Positions 1 to 7,611 of a stretch of 9,695 nt of DNA are shown here, in pieces (position 1 is the stretch's first letter; each line of letters starts with the position of its first letter). Location: the NCBI GenBank assembly GCA_036339995.1, contig JAYYZW010000071.1, positions 1-9,695 on the forward strand. The letters are read 5' to 3'. Under the pieces are notes generated by a model. The model worked only from the letters and a program-made list of their open reading frames with translations. It was not told where the DNA came from and did no database searches. Source of the stretch: JAYYZW01 sp036339995 (lineage in GTDB: Bacteria > Pseudomonadota > Gammaproteobacteria > Ga0077536). The translations under genes and the position numbers were made by a program.

Positions 1-385
1 GGTGATCGCGGGCAAGGGGCCCAAGATCATTCAAAACGAAGCTGAGGCAACCTACGAGAGTTGGTGCACCGATGACGATGTGGCAATTAATTGGAGCCAG
101 CCGACGTTGACGGTACACAATCTGATCCGTGGCGCGGATCCCCAACCAGGCGCCTGGACCATGCACAATGGCAAGCGGTTGCGGATCTATACTTGTGTGC
201 GCCTGGAAGGCTTGGCCGGTAATCCCGGCGAAGTCATTTCTGTAGATAAAGAAGGTTTTGTTGTTGCCACAGCCGACGGTGGCATCCTGGTTAAACGGGT
301 CAGGGGCGTAGGCGGCAAGATGGCGGCCAACGACTATGCGGCGGAAAATGGACTGGCGGCGGGCACGCCCCTGGGTCAGGCGTGA
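1..385 (+). CDS. Formyltransferase-family protein, C-terminal part (5' end outside window)
   Basis: This is the last 127 or so codons of a gene that enters from the left edge and ends at TGA 383-385. The frame is open to the first base, so the GTG at position 2 is not taken as the start. The visible part resembles the C-terminal domain of formyl-tetrahydrofolate-dependent formyltransferases such as methionyl-tRNA formyltransferase. It has an ATYESW / INWSQP stretch like the Fmt 'ATYAPK...IDWS' linker, then an IRGADPQPGAW motif and a GEVISVDKEGFVVATADGGIL beta-rich segment. The 'PGAW' form and the ending GGKM-AANDY also recall formyltransferase domains of 10-formyl-THF hydrolases and sugar-amine formyltransferases. 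The substrate cannot be decided because the catalytic N-terminal domain (Asn-His-Asp) lies outside the window. The gene converges on guaA with 36 bp between the stops. Confidence 0.75.
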   Translation, partial: VIAGKGPKIIQNEAEATYESWCTDDDVAINWSQPTLTVHNLIRGADPQPGAWTMHNGKRLRIYTCVRLEGLAGNPGEVISVDKEGFVVATADGGILVKRVRGVGGKMAANDYAAENGLAAGTPLGQA

Positions 386-421
386 AGCAACTGGTTTTCA
401 AAATGAGTTAAAATTTAATTA

Positions 422-2023
422 CTACTCCCACTCGATGGTCGCTGGTGGCTTGCCCGAAATATCGTAGACAACGCGCGATACGCCTTCGATTTCGTTAATG
501 ATCCGCCGCGAAACGATATCAAGGAATTTGTAGGGGAGGTGGGCCCAATGCGCCGTCATGAAGTCAACGGTTTCCACGGCTCGAAGTGCGATCACATGCG
601 CGTAACGCCGCGCATCGCCTTGTACGCCGACCGACTTAATCGGCAAAAATACTGCAAACGCCTGGCTCACTTTGTCGTACAAATCATGGCGGCGCAGCTC
701 TTCGATGTAAATCGCGTCCGCGCGGCGCAGGCAATCGACGTATTCCTGTCTGATTTCGCCCAGGATACGAACGCCGAGGCCCGGACCGGGGAACGGGTGT
801 CGATAGACGAGGGTACGCGTCAAACCTAAAGCAACACCCATTTTTCGTACTTCATCCTTGAATAATTCCCGCAGAGGCTCAAGTAGTTTGAGCTTCATTC
901 GATTCGGCAGGCCGCCGACGTTGTGATGCGATTTGATGACGTGCGCCTTACCTGTTCCTGCACCGGCCGATTCGATCACGTCGGGATAGATAGTGCCCTG
1001 GGCCAGCCAGGCAACACCGTCCAGAGTCGATGCTTCCTGCTCAAACACTTCGATGAAGGTGCACCCGATGATTTTCCTCTTCTCTTCCGGATCGGTCACA
1101 CCGTGTAACGCGCCGAGGAACTGTTCCGAAGCGTCGACAGATCGGACATCGACACCCATGTGCCCGGCGAACGTCGCCATGACTTCGTCCACTTCATTCA
1201 GGCGCAGGAGCCCATTGTCGACGAATACACAGGTCAGGCGATCGCCGATGGCCTCGTGCAGGATCGCGGCTACAACCGATGAGTCGACGCCTCCGGAAAG
1301 CCCGAGTAGCACCCGATCGTGGCCAACCTGCGCGCGGATTCGGGCGATGCCATCGACGATGATATTGTTGGGATTCCACAGCGCACCGCAACCGCAGATC
1401 TCGTGGACAAAGCGATTGAGGATCGCCTGCCCTTGAGTGGTATGCGTGACTTCCGGATGAAATTGCAATCCGTAAAAATCGCGGGTCTCGTCGGCTATTC
1501 CCGCGATCGGCGCATTGTCGGTCGATGCGATGCGCTTGAACCCTTCCGGAAACTCCGTGACGTGATCGCCGTGGCTCATCCAAACGTCGAGTAAACCATG
1601 ACCCTCCTCGTTCGTTGCATCGTGTAAATCGCGCAGCAATTTCGAATGTCCCCGCGCGCGTACGCGCGCGTAGCCGAATTCACGTCCGCTGGACGCATCC
1701 ACTTTACCGCCGAGTTGTACCGCCATCGTATGCATGCCGTAACAGATTCCAAGCACCGGCGTACCGACTTCGAAAACAGCCGACGGTGCGCGGAAATCGG
1801 AGTTTTCATGTACAGATTCCGGCCCGCCCGAAAGGATGATACCGCTGGGTGAAAAATCACGGATGGCGCTGTCGTCGAGATCGAATGGTCTGATTTCACA
1901 GTAGACCTGCGCCTCGCGGATCCGCCGTGCTATCAGCTGAGTATATTGCGAGCCGAAATCGAGAATGAGGATCCGATCGGCATGTAGATCGGGGCCGGGA
2001 TCGGTTACGTGGGTCGCTTCCAA
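422..2023 (-). CDS. guaA: GMP synthase (glutamine-hydrolysing)
   Basis: GuaA converts XMP, ATP and glutamine to GMP in the cytoplasm, the final step of guanine nucleotide synthesis. From the TTG at 2021-2023 the product is 533 aa (E. coli 525). A class I glutamine amidotransferase domain comes first: RILILDFGSQYTQ at 17-29, nucleophile Cys94 in GICYGM, and the His/Glu pair in FHPEVTHT near 189-191. The ATP pyrophosphatase domain follows with the P-loop LSGGVDSS near 240-247. The C-terminal dimerisation domain ends in the conserved GKPPATIEWE. The frame stays open to 2200 inside guaB, but the extra 59 codons there do not look like GuaA. Between the guaB stop (2052) and the first conserved residue there is no ATG or GTG, so TTG 2023 is the best start, though no Shine-Dalgarno is clear. 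It follows guaB by 28 bp and is probably co-transcribed. Confidence 0.96.
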   Translation of the reverse strand: MEATHVTDPGPDLHADRILILDFGSQYTQLIARRIREAQVYCEIRPFDLDDSAIRDFSPSGIILSGGPESVHENSDFRAPSAVFEVGTPVLGICYGMHTMAVQLGGKVDASSGREFGYARVRARGHSKLLRDLHDATNEEGHGLLDVWMSHGDHVTEFPEGFKRIASTDNAPIAGIADETRDFYGLQFHPEVTHTTQGQAILNRFVHEICGCGALWNPNNIIVDGIARIRAQVGHDRVLLGLSGGVDSSVVAAILHEAIGDRLTCVFVDNGLLRLNEVDEVMATFAGHMGVDVRSVDASEQFLGALHGVTDPEEKRKIIGCTFIEVFEQEASTLDGVAWLAQGTIYPDVIESAGAGTGKAHVIKSHHNVGGLPNRMKLKLLEPLRELFKDEVRKMGVALGLTRTLVYRHPFPGPGLGVRILGEIRQEYVDCLRRADAIYIEELRRHDLYDKVSQAFAVFLPIKSVGVQGDARRYAHVIALRAVETVDFMTAHWAHLPYKFLDIVSRRIINEIEGVSRVVYDISGKPPATIEWE

Positions 2024-2051
2024 TGGAATGTGCGGTGCGGCTGATGAAACC

Positions 2052-3515
2052 TCAGTCGAGGCGATAATTCGGCGCCTCTTTGGTGATCTGAACGTCGTGC
2101 GCGTGACTCTCGCGCATACTGGCTGCGGTGACCCTGAGAAACTTGGGTTTGCTACGGAACTCCTCGATGTCCCGGCAACCGGTATATCCCATGGCGGCAC
2201 GTACTCCGCCGACCATCTGGTGGACGATTGCGCTCATCGGGCCTTTGTAGGGAACGCGGCCCTCGATGCCTTCGGGTATGAGTTTTTCGATCTCGTCGCT
2301 CTCCTGAAAATAGCGATCAGATGACCCGTGTATTTTGGACATGGCGCCTAGAGACCCCATACCGCGGTACGACTTATAGGTCCGCCCCTGATACAACTCC
2401 ACTTCTCCCGGTGCTTCCTCGGTTCCCGCGAAGAGCGACCCGATCATGACACTGTGTGCGCCTGCCACGAGAACCTTGGCGACATCCCCTGAATAGCGTA
2501 TGCCGCCGTCGGAGATCAAAGGTACGCCCTTGTCCTTGAGCCGCGCGGCGACACCGCTGACTGCGGTGATCTGAGGGACGCCGATGCCGGTGACAATTCG
2601 CGTCGTACAGATGGACCCGGGTCCAATACCGACCTTGACCGCATCAACGCCCGCCTCGACCAGAGCTTCGGCCCCGTCTCCCGTAGCAATATTTCCTCCG
2701 ATCAGTTGCACATCGGGAAACTGATTCTTAACCCATTTGACCGTGCTCAAAACGCCTCGCGAGTGGCCGTGCGCGGTGTCGACGACAATGACGTCGACGC
2801 CTGCTTCAATCAATGCCTCGACGCGTTCCCGGGTACCTTCGCCGACGCCGACGGCGGCTCCGACACGCAGTCTTTCGTCCGAATCCTTGCACGAGTTGGG
2901 AAATTCGTCCGCTTTCTGAATATCCTTGACCGTGATCATTCCGCGCAGCTCGAAATCGCCGTTAACGACCAGCAGTTTCTCGATTCGGTGCTGGTGCAAG
3001 AGCGCGATGACTTCCTCTTTTTCGGCATCTTCGCCGACGGTTACGAGGCGGTCCTGCGGTGTCATGACCTCACCGACCGGTGCATCAAACCGGGTTTCGA
3101 ATCTTAGATCGCGGCTCGTTACAATACCGACGACCTGATTGTTGTCGACCACTGGTACGCCGGAAATGCCGTGCGCTCGCGTAAGCGCGAGCACCTCGCC
3201 GACGCTGACGCTGGGATCGATCGTAATGGGATCCCGGATAACGCCGCTCTCGAACTTCTTTACCTGCCGGACTTGAACCGCCTGATCAAGAGGATTCATG
3301 TTTTTGTGGATAATGCCGACTCCGCCCTCCTGTGCCAGTGCGATGGCGAGACGCGCCTCGGTAACCGTGTCCATGGCCGCCGCCAGAAGCGGAATTTGCA
3401 GGGGGATCTCGCGTGTCAGGTAAGAACTGAGGTCGACTTCGCGCGGGAGGACATCCGAGTAGTCGGGGACAAGCAGTACGTCATCGAAGGTCAAACCGTT
3501 GTCAGCGACGCGCAT
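2052..3515 (-). CDS. guaB: Inosine-5'-monophosphate dehydrogenase
   Basis: GuaB oxidises IMP to XMP with NAD+, the committed step of guanine nucleotide synthesis, and feeds GuaA, encoded just downstream. The product is 487 aa (E. coli 488). The N-terminal LTFDDVLLVP (8-17) is the family signature. Two CBS domains are inserted at about 93-205. The barrel resumes with DVIVVDTAHG (241-250), and the catalytic cysteine is Cys303 in GPGSICTTR. Phosphate-binding DGGIR is at 336-340, GMGSLGAM at 385-392, and the mobile flap Arg-Tyr at IEGRVPYKG (418-426). The start is ATG 3513-3515, matching the usual family N-terminus. No strong ribosome binding site is seen, only CGGGAT about 13 bases upstream. A good promoter lies 35-63 bp upstream. 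The gene diverges from xseA. Confidence 0.97.
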   Translation of the reverse strand: MRVADNGLTFDDVLLVPDYSDVLPREVDLSSYLTREIPLQIPLLAAAMDTVTEARLAIALAQEGGVGIIHKNMNPLDQAVQVRQVKKFESGVIRDPITIDPSVSVGEVLALTRAHGISGVPVVDNNQVVGIVTSRDLRFETRFDAPVGEVMTPQDRLVTVGEDAEKEEVIALLHQHRIEKLLVVNGDFELRGMITVKDIQKADEFPNSCKDSDERLRVGAAVGVGEGTRERVEALIEAGVDVIVVDTAHGHSRGVLSTVKWVKNQFPDVQLIGGNIATGDGAEALVEAGVDAVKVGIGPGSICTTRIVTGIGVPQITAVSGVAARLKDKGVPLISDGGIRYSGDVAKVLVAGAHSVMIGSLFAGTEEAPGEVELYQGRTYKSYRGMGSLGAMSKIHGSSDRYFQESDEIEKLIPEGIEGRVPYKGPMSAIVHQMVGGVRAAMGYTGCRDIEEFRSKPKFLRVTAASMRESHAHDVQITKEAPNYRLD

Positions 3516-3549
3516 GACTGCAGGACATCCCGTAGAATATGAATTGTTA

Positions 3550-3578
3550 ATTATAGGGTTTCGGTGCCTACCGGTAAA
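3550..3578 (-). promoter_or_regulatory. Sigma70-type promoter for guaBA
   Basis: Read on the minus strand, a perfect -10 TATAAT (3550-3555) is preceded by TTTACC (3573-3578), which matches TTGACA at 4 of 6 positions, with a 17-bp spacer. Transcription would begin near 3543, giving a leader of about 28 nt before the guaB ATG. The -35 hexamer shares position 3578 with the first base of the divergent xseA start codon. No PurR-like palindrome is visible in the 62-bp interval. The motif match is direct; activity is inferred. Confidence 0.65.
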
Positions 3579-4990
3579 TGTCGCGCGACAGAAAAACCAC
3601 CCGGCCGGGAGGCGATTCAGGTGTTTCAGCCCTTGCTCTGCGCGACGTTTACTCCGTTACCCGTCTCAATGAAGCAGCCCGCACGCTGATCGAAGACGAA
3701 TTCGGTACCATCTGGGTCGCGGGCGAGATCTCCAACCTCGCCCGGCCGTCGTCCGGGCACATCTATTTTTCGCTGAAGGACGAAGGTGCGCAGCTCCGCT
3801 GCGCTATGTTTCGCAGCCGCAATAATCTGCTTGGCTTCGAACCCAGAGACGGACTGCAGGTTTTAGCCCTCGGCCGTGTCAGCCTCTACACGGCTCGCGG
3901 ATCCTTTCAACTGATTGTCGACGCGCTCGAACCGGCTGGCGAAGGATTACTGCGGCTGAAATTCGAGGAATTGAAACGCAAGCTAAACGACGAAGGACTG
4001 TTCGATCCGGATCTGAAACAACCGCTGCCATACTGGCCACGTGCAATCGGTGTCGTCACATCCATCACGGGCGCCGCACTGCATGACGTACTGACCGTGC
4101 TTAAACGGCGGTGTCCATCGATTCCCGTGGTTATTTACCCGACCTCCGTGCAGGGTGAAGGAGCGGCGGCGGAGATTGCCGCCGCTATCGGCAATGCGTC
4201 GCGACGCGAAGAATGCGATGTCCTCATTGTCGGCCGTGGCGGCGGCTCGCTCGAAGACCTATGGTCTTTCAATGAAGAAATCGTTGCCCGGGCCGTTTAC
4301 GCTTCTCCTATCCCTATCGTTAGTGCCGTTGGACACGAAATCGATTTCACCATCGCCGATTTCGTCGCCGACGTTCGCGCAGCCACGCCCTCGGCAGCGG
4401 CCGAGTTGGCGTCTCCGGACGCGTTGGAAGTTAACGGCAGCATCATGAATCTTCGTCAACGCCTCGGCGCGACAATGACGTTCGCGCTCAAGACCCACGC
4501 GCATGAACTCAAGCAGCTTTCGCAACGGCTGGTTTCGCCACGTCGACGCCTCGAAATTCACTTTCAGAGACTCGATGAGCTGCTGCAACGCCTGCCGGTC
4601 GGCATCAGCAACCAACTCAAGCTGCACCGCGCTCGATTCGACGCGCTCCTAAGCCGCGCGAATATGGGATCACCGCGAGCGCAGATAGGCCTCCTGCGCC
4701 GCGACATTTCCCATCTTCATCAGCGTCTAGACGCGGCCTTGCATCGGAGCCTGCGCGATCGGGGGCAGACCCTGAAGCGCTTCGAGAGTCTACTCGCCGC
4801 CCTTGGACCATCAGCGACGCTCGAGCGCGGATACGCCATCGTGACCGATGAAACAGGCCGCATCGTGACGGACGCAAACGACCTGAAACGACGCCAGGAA
4901 GTCACGAGCCGTCTGGCGCGGGGACGGTTTAAGAGCGCCGTTATCATGATCGAAGCTGAGGAAAAAAGCTCGAAGGGAAGCGCCTCTTAA
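3578..4990 (+). CDS. xseA: Exodeoxyribonuclease VII large subunit
   Basis: XseA is the catalytic large subunit of exonuclease VII, which with several XseB subunits degrades single-stranded DNA from both ends in repair and recombination. The product is 470 aa (E. coli 456). Residues 24-120 form the nucleic-acid-binding OB-fold (YSVTRLNEAARTLIE, VAGEISNLARPSSGHIYFSLKD). The catalytic domain holds GVVTSITGAALHDVL (157-171), DVLIVGRGGGSLEDLWSFNEE (213-233) and SAVGHEIDFTIADFVADVRA (248-267). Residues of about 285-400 are the long helical region that recruits XseB. An in-frame TAA lies directly before the ATG at 3578, so the start cannot be further upstream; no clear ribosome binding site is seen. 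xseB is not adjacent in this window. The divergent arrangement with guaB is the same as in E. coli. Confidence 0.96.
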   Translation: MSRDRKTTRPGGDSGVSALALRDVYSVTRLNEAARTLIEDEFGTIWVAGEISNLARPSSGHIYFSLKDEGAQLRCAMFRSRNNLLGFEPRDGLQVLALGRVSLYTARGSFQLIVDALEPAGEGLLRLKFEELKRKLNDEGLFDPDLKQPLPYWPRAIGVVTSITGAALHDVLTVLKRRCPSIPVVIYPTSVQGEGAAAEIAAAIGNASRREECDVLIVGRGGGSLEDLWSFNEEIVARAVYASPIPIVSAVGHEIDFTIADFVADVRAATPSAAAELASPDALEVNGSIMNLRQRLGATMTFALKTHAHELKQLSQRLVSPRRRLEIHFQRLDELLQRLPVGISNQLKLHRARFDALLSRANMGSPRAQIGLLRRDISHLHQRLDAALHRSLRDRGQTLKRFESLLAALGPSATLERGYAIVTDETGRIVTDANDLKRRQEVTSRLARGRFKSAVIMIEAEEKSSKGSAS

Positions 4991-5052
4991 TTCGGAATAG
5001 GTGTTCAGCCATCATAGGCAAGAACGTATAGATTGAACTGTTAGGTAGACTT

Positions 5053-5150
5053 ACTACGGAGAACAGAAAGAACACGGACGTAAAATTAAAATGACCATTT
5101 ACATGCCATATTTAATTATTTTTCCCTGTGTTCCTTGCGATCCATTACGA
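5053..5150. repeat. Degenerate inverted repeat, repeat-element-like
   Basis: The left arm around 5056-5079 (CGGAGAACAGAAAGAACACGG) is partly complementary to the right arm around 5124-5145. The best part pairs AAAGAACAC with GTGTTCCTT, allowing one G-T pair. The AT-rich inner sequences (TAAAATTAAAATG on the left, CATATTTAATTATTTT on the right) are also roughly complementary. This gives one long imperfect palindrome with arms of about 40 bases. It resembles the 'cacggagaacacag...ctgtgttctccgtg' style of dispersed intergenic repeats common in environmental bacterial genomes. That resemblance is from memory of sequence style; no second copy exists in this window. Confidence 0.4.
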
Positions 5151-5161
5151 TTGTAATTGGA
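5141..5161. repeat. Short inverted repeat (hairpin)
   Basis: TCCATTAC (5141-5148) and GTAATTGGA (5153-5161) can pair as 8 bp with one bulged T around a GATT loop. It sits about 30 bp beyond the stop of the DUF218 gene (minus strand). There is no adjacent T run on either strand, so it is not a classic intrinsic terminator. Confidence 0.35.
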
Positions 5162-5191
5162 ACCTGTTGTGCTTAAGAGCTAATCTTTAAT

Positions 5192-5950
5192 TCAGCCGTA
5201 ATGCCACCGATACCAGAGGGCTCCAAAGAGCTCGTAGATCGCGTAGCGCGTGCCAAAAAGCGCCTTCATCGACGGCAGAAAATCATTGAACACCGGCTCG
5301 AATACCGGCCCTGAGACAAATCCAAGCGGTGCAGGGATTGGATCGTACCCTGCTTCTTCGAATGCTAGCAGCGCGCGCGGCATGTGCATTGCGTGCGTCA
5401 CCAGGATTATCGTATCGAATGGAAATTGTTCACGGCTATTGAGCGCGTTTTCCGCCGTGTTGTGGCTTTCGATTTCAGCCCAGCGTACCGATACCCCGAA
5501 ATCCGACTCCAAAACGTTACGCATCAGCACACCTTCGGGTGTTTCAAGGTCGCCTGGAGCACCCCCGGTAACAGCAATTTCGATGTCGGTTACTCGGTGC
5601 AGATACGCACCGTAACGAAGGCGTTCGAGCGTTAATCGCGAGACGGTGTCGAGCCCTTCGAATTCGGGCGCCTCCGAGTAGGCTCCACCGCTGAGAATGA
5701 CGATCGCATCCACAGATTTCCCCGATAATTGGTCCGGTTCAAACGGCGGTATTGTCTCCAGCGAGCGGGCGATCCATGCGGCGGTAACCGGCATGGAAAG
5801 CACCCACATCGAGAGTGCAGCAATGATCAGCAGCGAGAGTCCGAGTCGACGCCACTTTAGGTAAAAAAGGACTCCGAGCAGCCCAACTGCCGCGGGTGCG
5901 CCAGGAGGAAGCACAAGGGTCTTGATGATCGAATAAAAGTCGATGTCCAA
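5192..5950 (-). CDS. YdcF/ElyC-family (DUF218) two-TM membrane protein
   Basis: A 252-aa protein of the DUF218 family, the length of E. coli ElyC (259 aa), which acts in envelope and peptidoglycan maintenance. Two hydrophobic membrane spans are visible at about 12-30 and 37-54, separated by a basic turn (KWRR). A soluble domain follows with family motifs: DAIVILSGG (81-89), VTGGAPGD (127-134), the ESHNTAENA box (161-169) and VTHAMHMPRALLAFEEAG (184-201). The start is a TTG at 5948-5950, 17 bp after the lipA stop. Later ATG codons would remove membrane spans, so the TTG is preferred, but no ribosome binding site supports it and a CTG further upstream is possible. It is the last gene of the lip cluster. 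The exact role is not known; the link with lipoate genes may be only co-transcription. Confidence 0.85.
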   Translation of the reverse strand: MDIDFYSIIKTLVLPPGAPAAVGLLGVLFYLKWRRLGLSLLIIAALSMWVLSMPVTAAWIARSLETIPPFEPDQLSGKSVDAIVILSGGAYSEAPEFEGLDTVSRLTLERLRYGAYLHRVTDIEIAVTGGAPGDLETPEGVLMRNVLESDFGVSVRWAEIESHNTAENALNSREQFPFDTIILVTHAMHMPRALLAFEEAGYDPIPAPLGFVSGPVFEPVFNDFLPSMKALFGTRYAIYELFGALWYRWHYG

Positions 5951-5967
5951 CGGTCGACTTGGGGCGC

Positions 5968-6927
5968 TCAGCCTATCCCGTGGCCCGTGGCTTGCTGATC
6001 CGCATGATAGGAGGATCGCACCAACGGTGCGCTCGCGACGTTGTGGAAACCCAGTGCACGCCCGAATTCCGCGAGATCATCAAATTCTTCGGGGCTAACG
6101 AACCGCTCGACTGGCAGATGGGCCCTGCTCGGTTGCAGATACTGGCCGATCGTTACCATGTCGCAATCGTGGCGGCGCAGATCTTTCAGCACCGACTTGA
6201 CCTCGCCGATCGACTCTCCAAGTCCGAGCATCAAACCCGATTTTGTCGGAACGTCAGGCACCGCTGCCTTGAAGCGACGGATGAGGTCCAGAGACCAGGC
6301 GTAGTCCGAACCGGGGCGTACCTTCCTATAGAGCGCCGGGATGGTTTCAAGATTGTGATTGAAGACGTCTGGCGGCGCTTGCAACAAGGCATCCAACGCC
6401 TTCTCCATACGGCCGCGAAAGTCCGGGACCAGGATTTCAATGCGGATGGAAGGGACGCGTTTACGCACCGCTCGCACGCAGTCCGCAAAATGCGCCGCGC
6501 CGCCATCACTCAGATCGTCGCGGTCCACTGAAGTGATTACTACGTAATTCAAGGCCATGTGCTGCACCGCATTGGCCAGATGCTCGGGTTCGGAGCGGTC
6601 GAGCGCTTGTGGCCGGCCGTGCGCCACGTCACAAAACGGACAGCGGCGCGTACAGAGATCGCCCATGATCATAAAGGTCGCCGTGCCATTCGCGAAACAT
6701 TCTCCCAGATTGGGGCAGGATGCTTCCTCACAGACGGTGTGAAGTCCCTCGTCGCGCAAAAGTTTCTTTAGCGTCGATACGCGAGGATCGATCGGCGCGC
6801 GAACTTTCAGCCAGGGTGGTTTCCGCGGTAGCGACCCTTTAACAGGTATGACCTTGACGGGAATCCGTGCGACTTTATCGCTGCCTCTTTGAGCACGCGT
6901 CGGTTTCGTCGCGAGTTTGGTATTCAT
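5968..6927 (-). CDS. lipA: Lipoyl synthase (radical SAM)
   Basis: LipA inserts two sulfur atoms into octanoyl groups on lipoyl domains of dehydrogenase complexes and GcvH. The product is 319 aa (E. coli 321). The auxiliary cluster motif is Cys66-Cys71-Cys77 (CEEASCPNLGEC) and the radical SAM motif is Cys92-Cys96-Cys99 (CTRRCPFC). The C-terminal RSSYHA (304-309) supplies the serine ligand of the auxiliary cluster. Other conserved stretches are ITSVDRDDLSDGGA (131-144), VFNHNLETIP (188-197), KSGLMLGLGE (229-238) and TIGQYLQPS (259-267). The N-terminal 35 residues are basic and not conserved. The start is ATG 6925-6927, 9 bp after the lipB stop, with no obvious ribosome binding site. All six cluster cysteines are present, so the enzyme looks intact. 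Confidence 0.97.
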   Translation of the reverse strand: MNTKLATKPTRAQRGSDKVARIPVKVIPVKGSLPRKPPWLKVRAPIDPRVSTLKKLLRDEGLHTVCEEASCPNLGECFANGTATFMIMGDLCTRRCPFCDVAHGRPQALDRSEPEHLANAVQHMALNYVVITSVDRDDLSDGGAAHFADCVRAVRKRVPSIRIEILVPDFRGRMEKALDALLQAPPDVFNHNLETIPALYRKVRPGSDYAWSLDLIRRFKAAVPDVPTKSGLMLGLGESIGEVKSVLKDLRRHDCDMVTIGQYLQPSRAHLPVERFVSPEEFDDLAEFGRALGFHNVASAPLVRSSYHADQQATGHGIG

Positions 6928-6936
6928 GTTTTGAAA

Positions 6937-7611
6937 TTATGCCGTTTGGGGCAGGCATGCCATACAGGTCGGGTCAGACGCATATTCCAGCACGATAGGC
7001 AGATCACCATATAGATTCCGAGTCACGATCGGAACGAATTCTCGTATAACAGACGACACGTCGGCAGGTCCGTCCAAATCCGATAATTGGGTCACTGCAA
7101 GACCGGCATACCCGCATGGATTGATGCGCGAAAATGGTTCGAGATCCATTGCAATGTTCAATGCGACACCGTGATAGCTGAAACCGTTACGAATTCGTAG
7201 GCCGAGAGACGCTACCTTGGCTGCACCGACATAGACGCCGGGCGCGCCCGCCCGCCTCTCCGCGACGATCCCCAATACGTCGAGATAGTCGATCAAGGAC
7301 TGTTCCAATCGGCGCACGAGTTCGCGGGGACCAATGCCCAGGCGCTTGACGTTCAACAACACGTACAAGACCAATTGTCCGGGTCCGTGGTAGGTCACTT
7401 GACCGCCGCGGTCGCTACTGACGACCGGGATTTCACCGGGAGCTAGCAGGTGCTCACTTTTCCCCGCGCGGCCTTGCGTGAATATGGCGGGGTGTTCGAC
7501 CGCCCATAATTCGTCGTCCGAAGACGATGAGCGGGACCGCGTAAAATTCTGCATGGCATGCCAGGCCTGCTCGTAGTCGATACTTCCGAGGTCACGCAGA
7601 ACGACGTTCAT
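6937..7611 (-). CDS. lipB: Octanoyl-ACP:protein octanoyltransferase
   Basis: LipB moves the octanoyl group from acyl carrier protein to lipoyl domains, producing the substrate for LipA encoded immediately downstream. The product is 224 aa (E. coli 213). The family signature RGGQVTYHGPGQLV is at 68-81. The catalytic dyad is Lys132 in GAAKVASLGLRI and Cys166 in NPCGYAGLAVTQL, and FSYHGVALN is at 144-152. A serine-rich stretch near 26-31 is specific to this copy. The ATG overlaps the ybeD stop as ATGA (7608-7611), which suggests translational coupling and fits the weak ribosome binding site. Confidence 0.96.
   Translation of the reverse strand: MNVVLRDLGSIDYEQAWHAMQNFTRSRSSSSDDELWAVEHPAIFTQGRAGKSEHLLAPGEIPVVSSDRGGQVTYHGPGQLVLYVLLNVKRLGIGPRELVRRLEQSLIDYLDVLGIVAERRAGAPGVYVGAAKVASLGLRIRNGFSYHGVALNIAMDLEPFSRINPCGYAGLAVTQLSDLDGPADVSSVIREFVPIVTRNLYGDLPIVLEYASDPTCMACLPQTA

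Larger units (their letters stand above)
4991..5191. other. Convergent intergenic region between xseA and the DUF218 gene
   Basis: These 201 bases separate the stops of two converging genes and carry no credible reading frame. They are AT-rich compared with the flanking genes. They contain a degenerate inverted repeat (5053-5150) and a small hairpin (5141-5161), each listed separately. No GC-rich stem followed by a T run is visible for either gene, so the terminators are not identified. Confidence 0.6.

Noticed and set aside
2024..2200. Upstream extension of the guaA frame to 2200
   Set aside because: The extra 59 residues overlap the conserved C-terminus of guaB and do not resemble any GuaA N-terminus.
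539..2324. Several plus-strand open frames opposite guaA and guaB
   Set aside because: They are antisense shadows of highly conserved genes with no ribosome binding sites or family features.
3533..3538. TAGAAT as a plus-strand -10 for xseA
   Set aside because: The hexamer is good (5 of 6), but no -35-like sequence lies 16-18 bp upstream and it has no extended -10, so I do not call it.
4962..4992. Intrinsic terminator at the end of xseA
   Set aside because: The complementary segments are short, interrupted and not followed by a T run.
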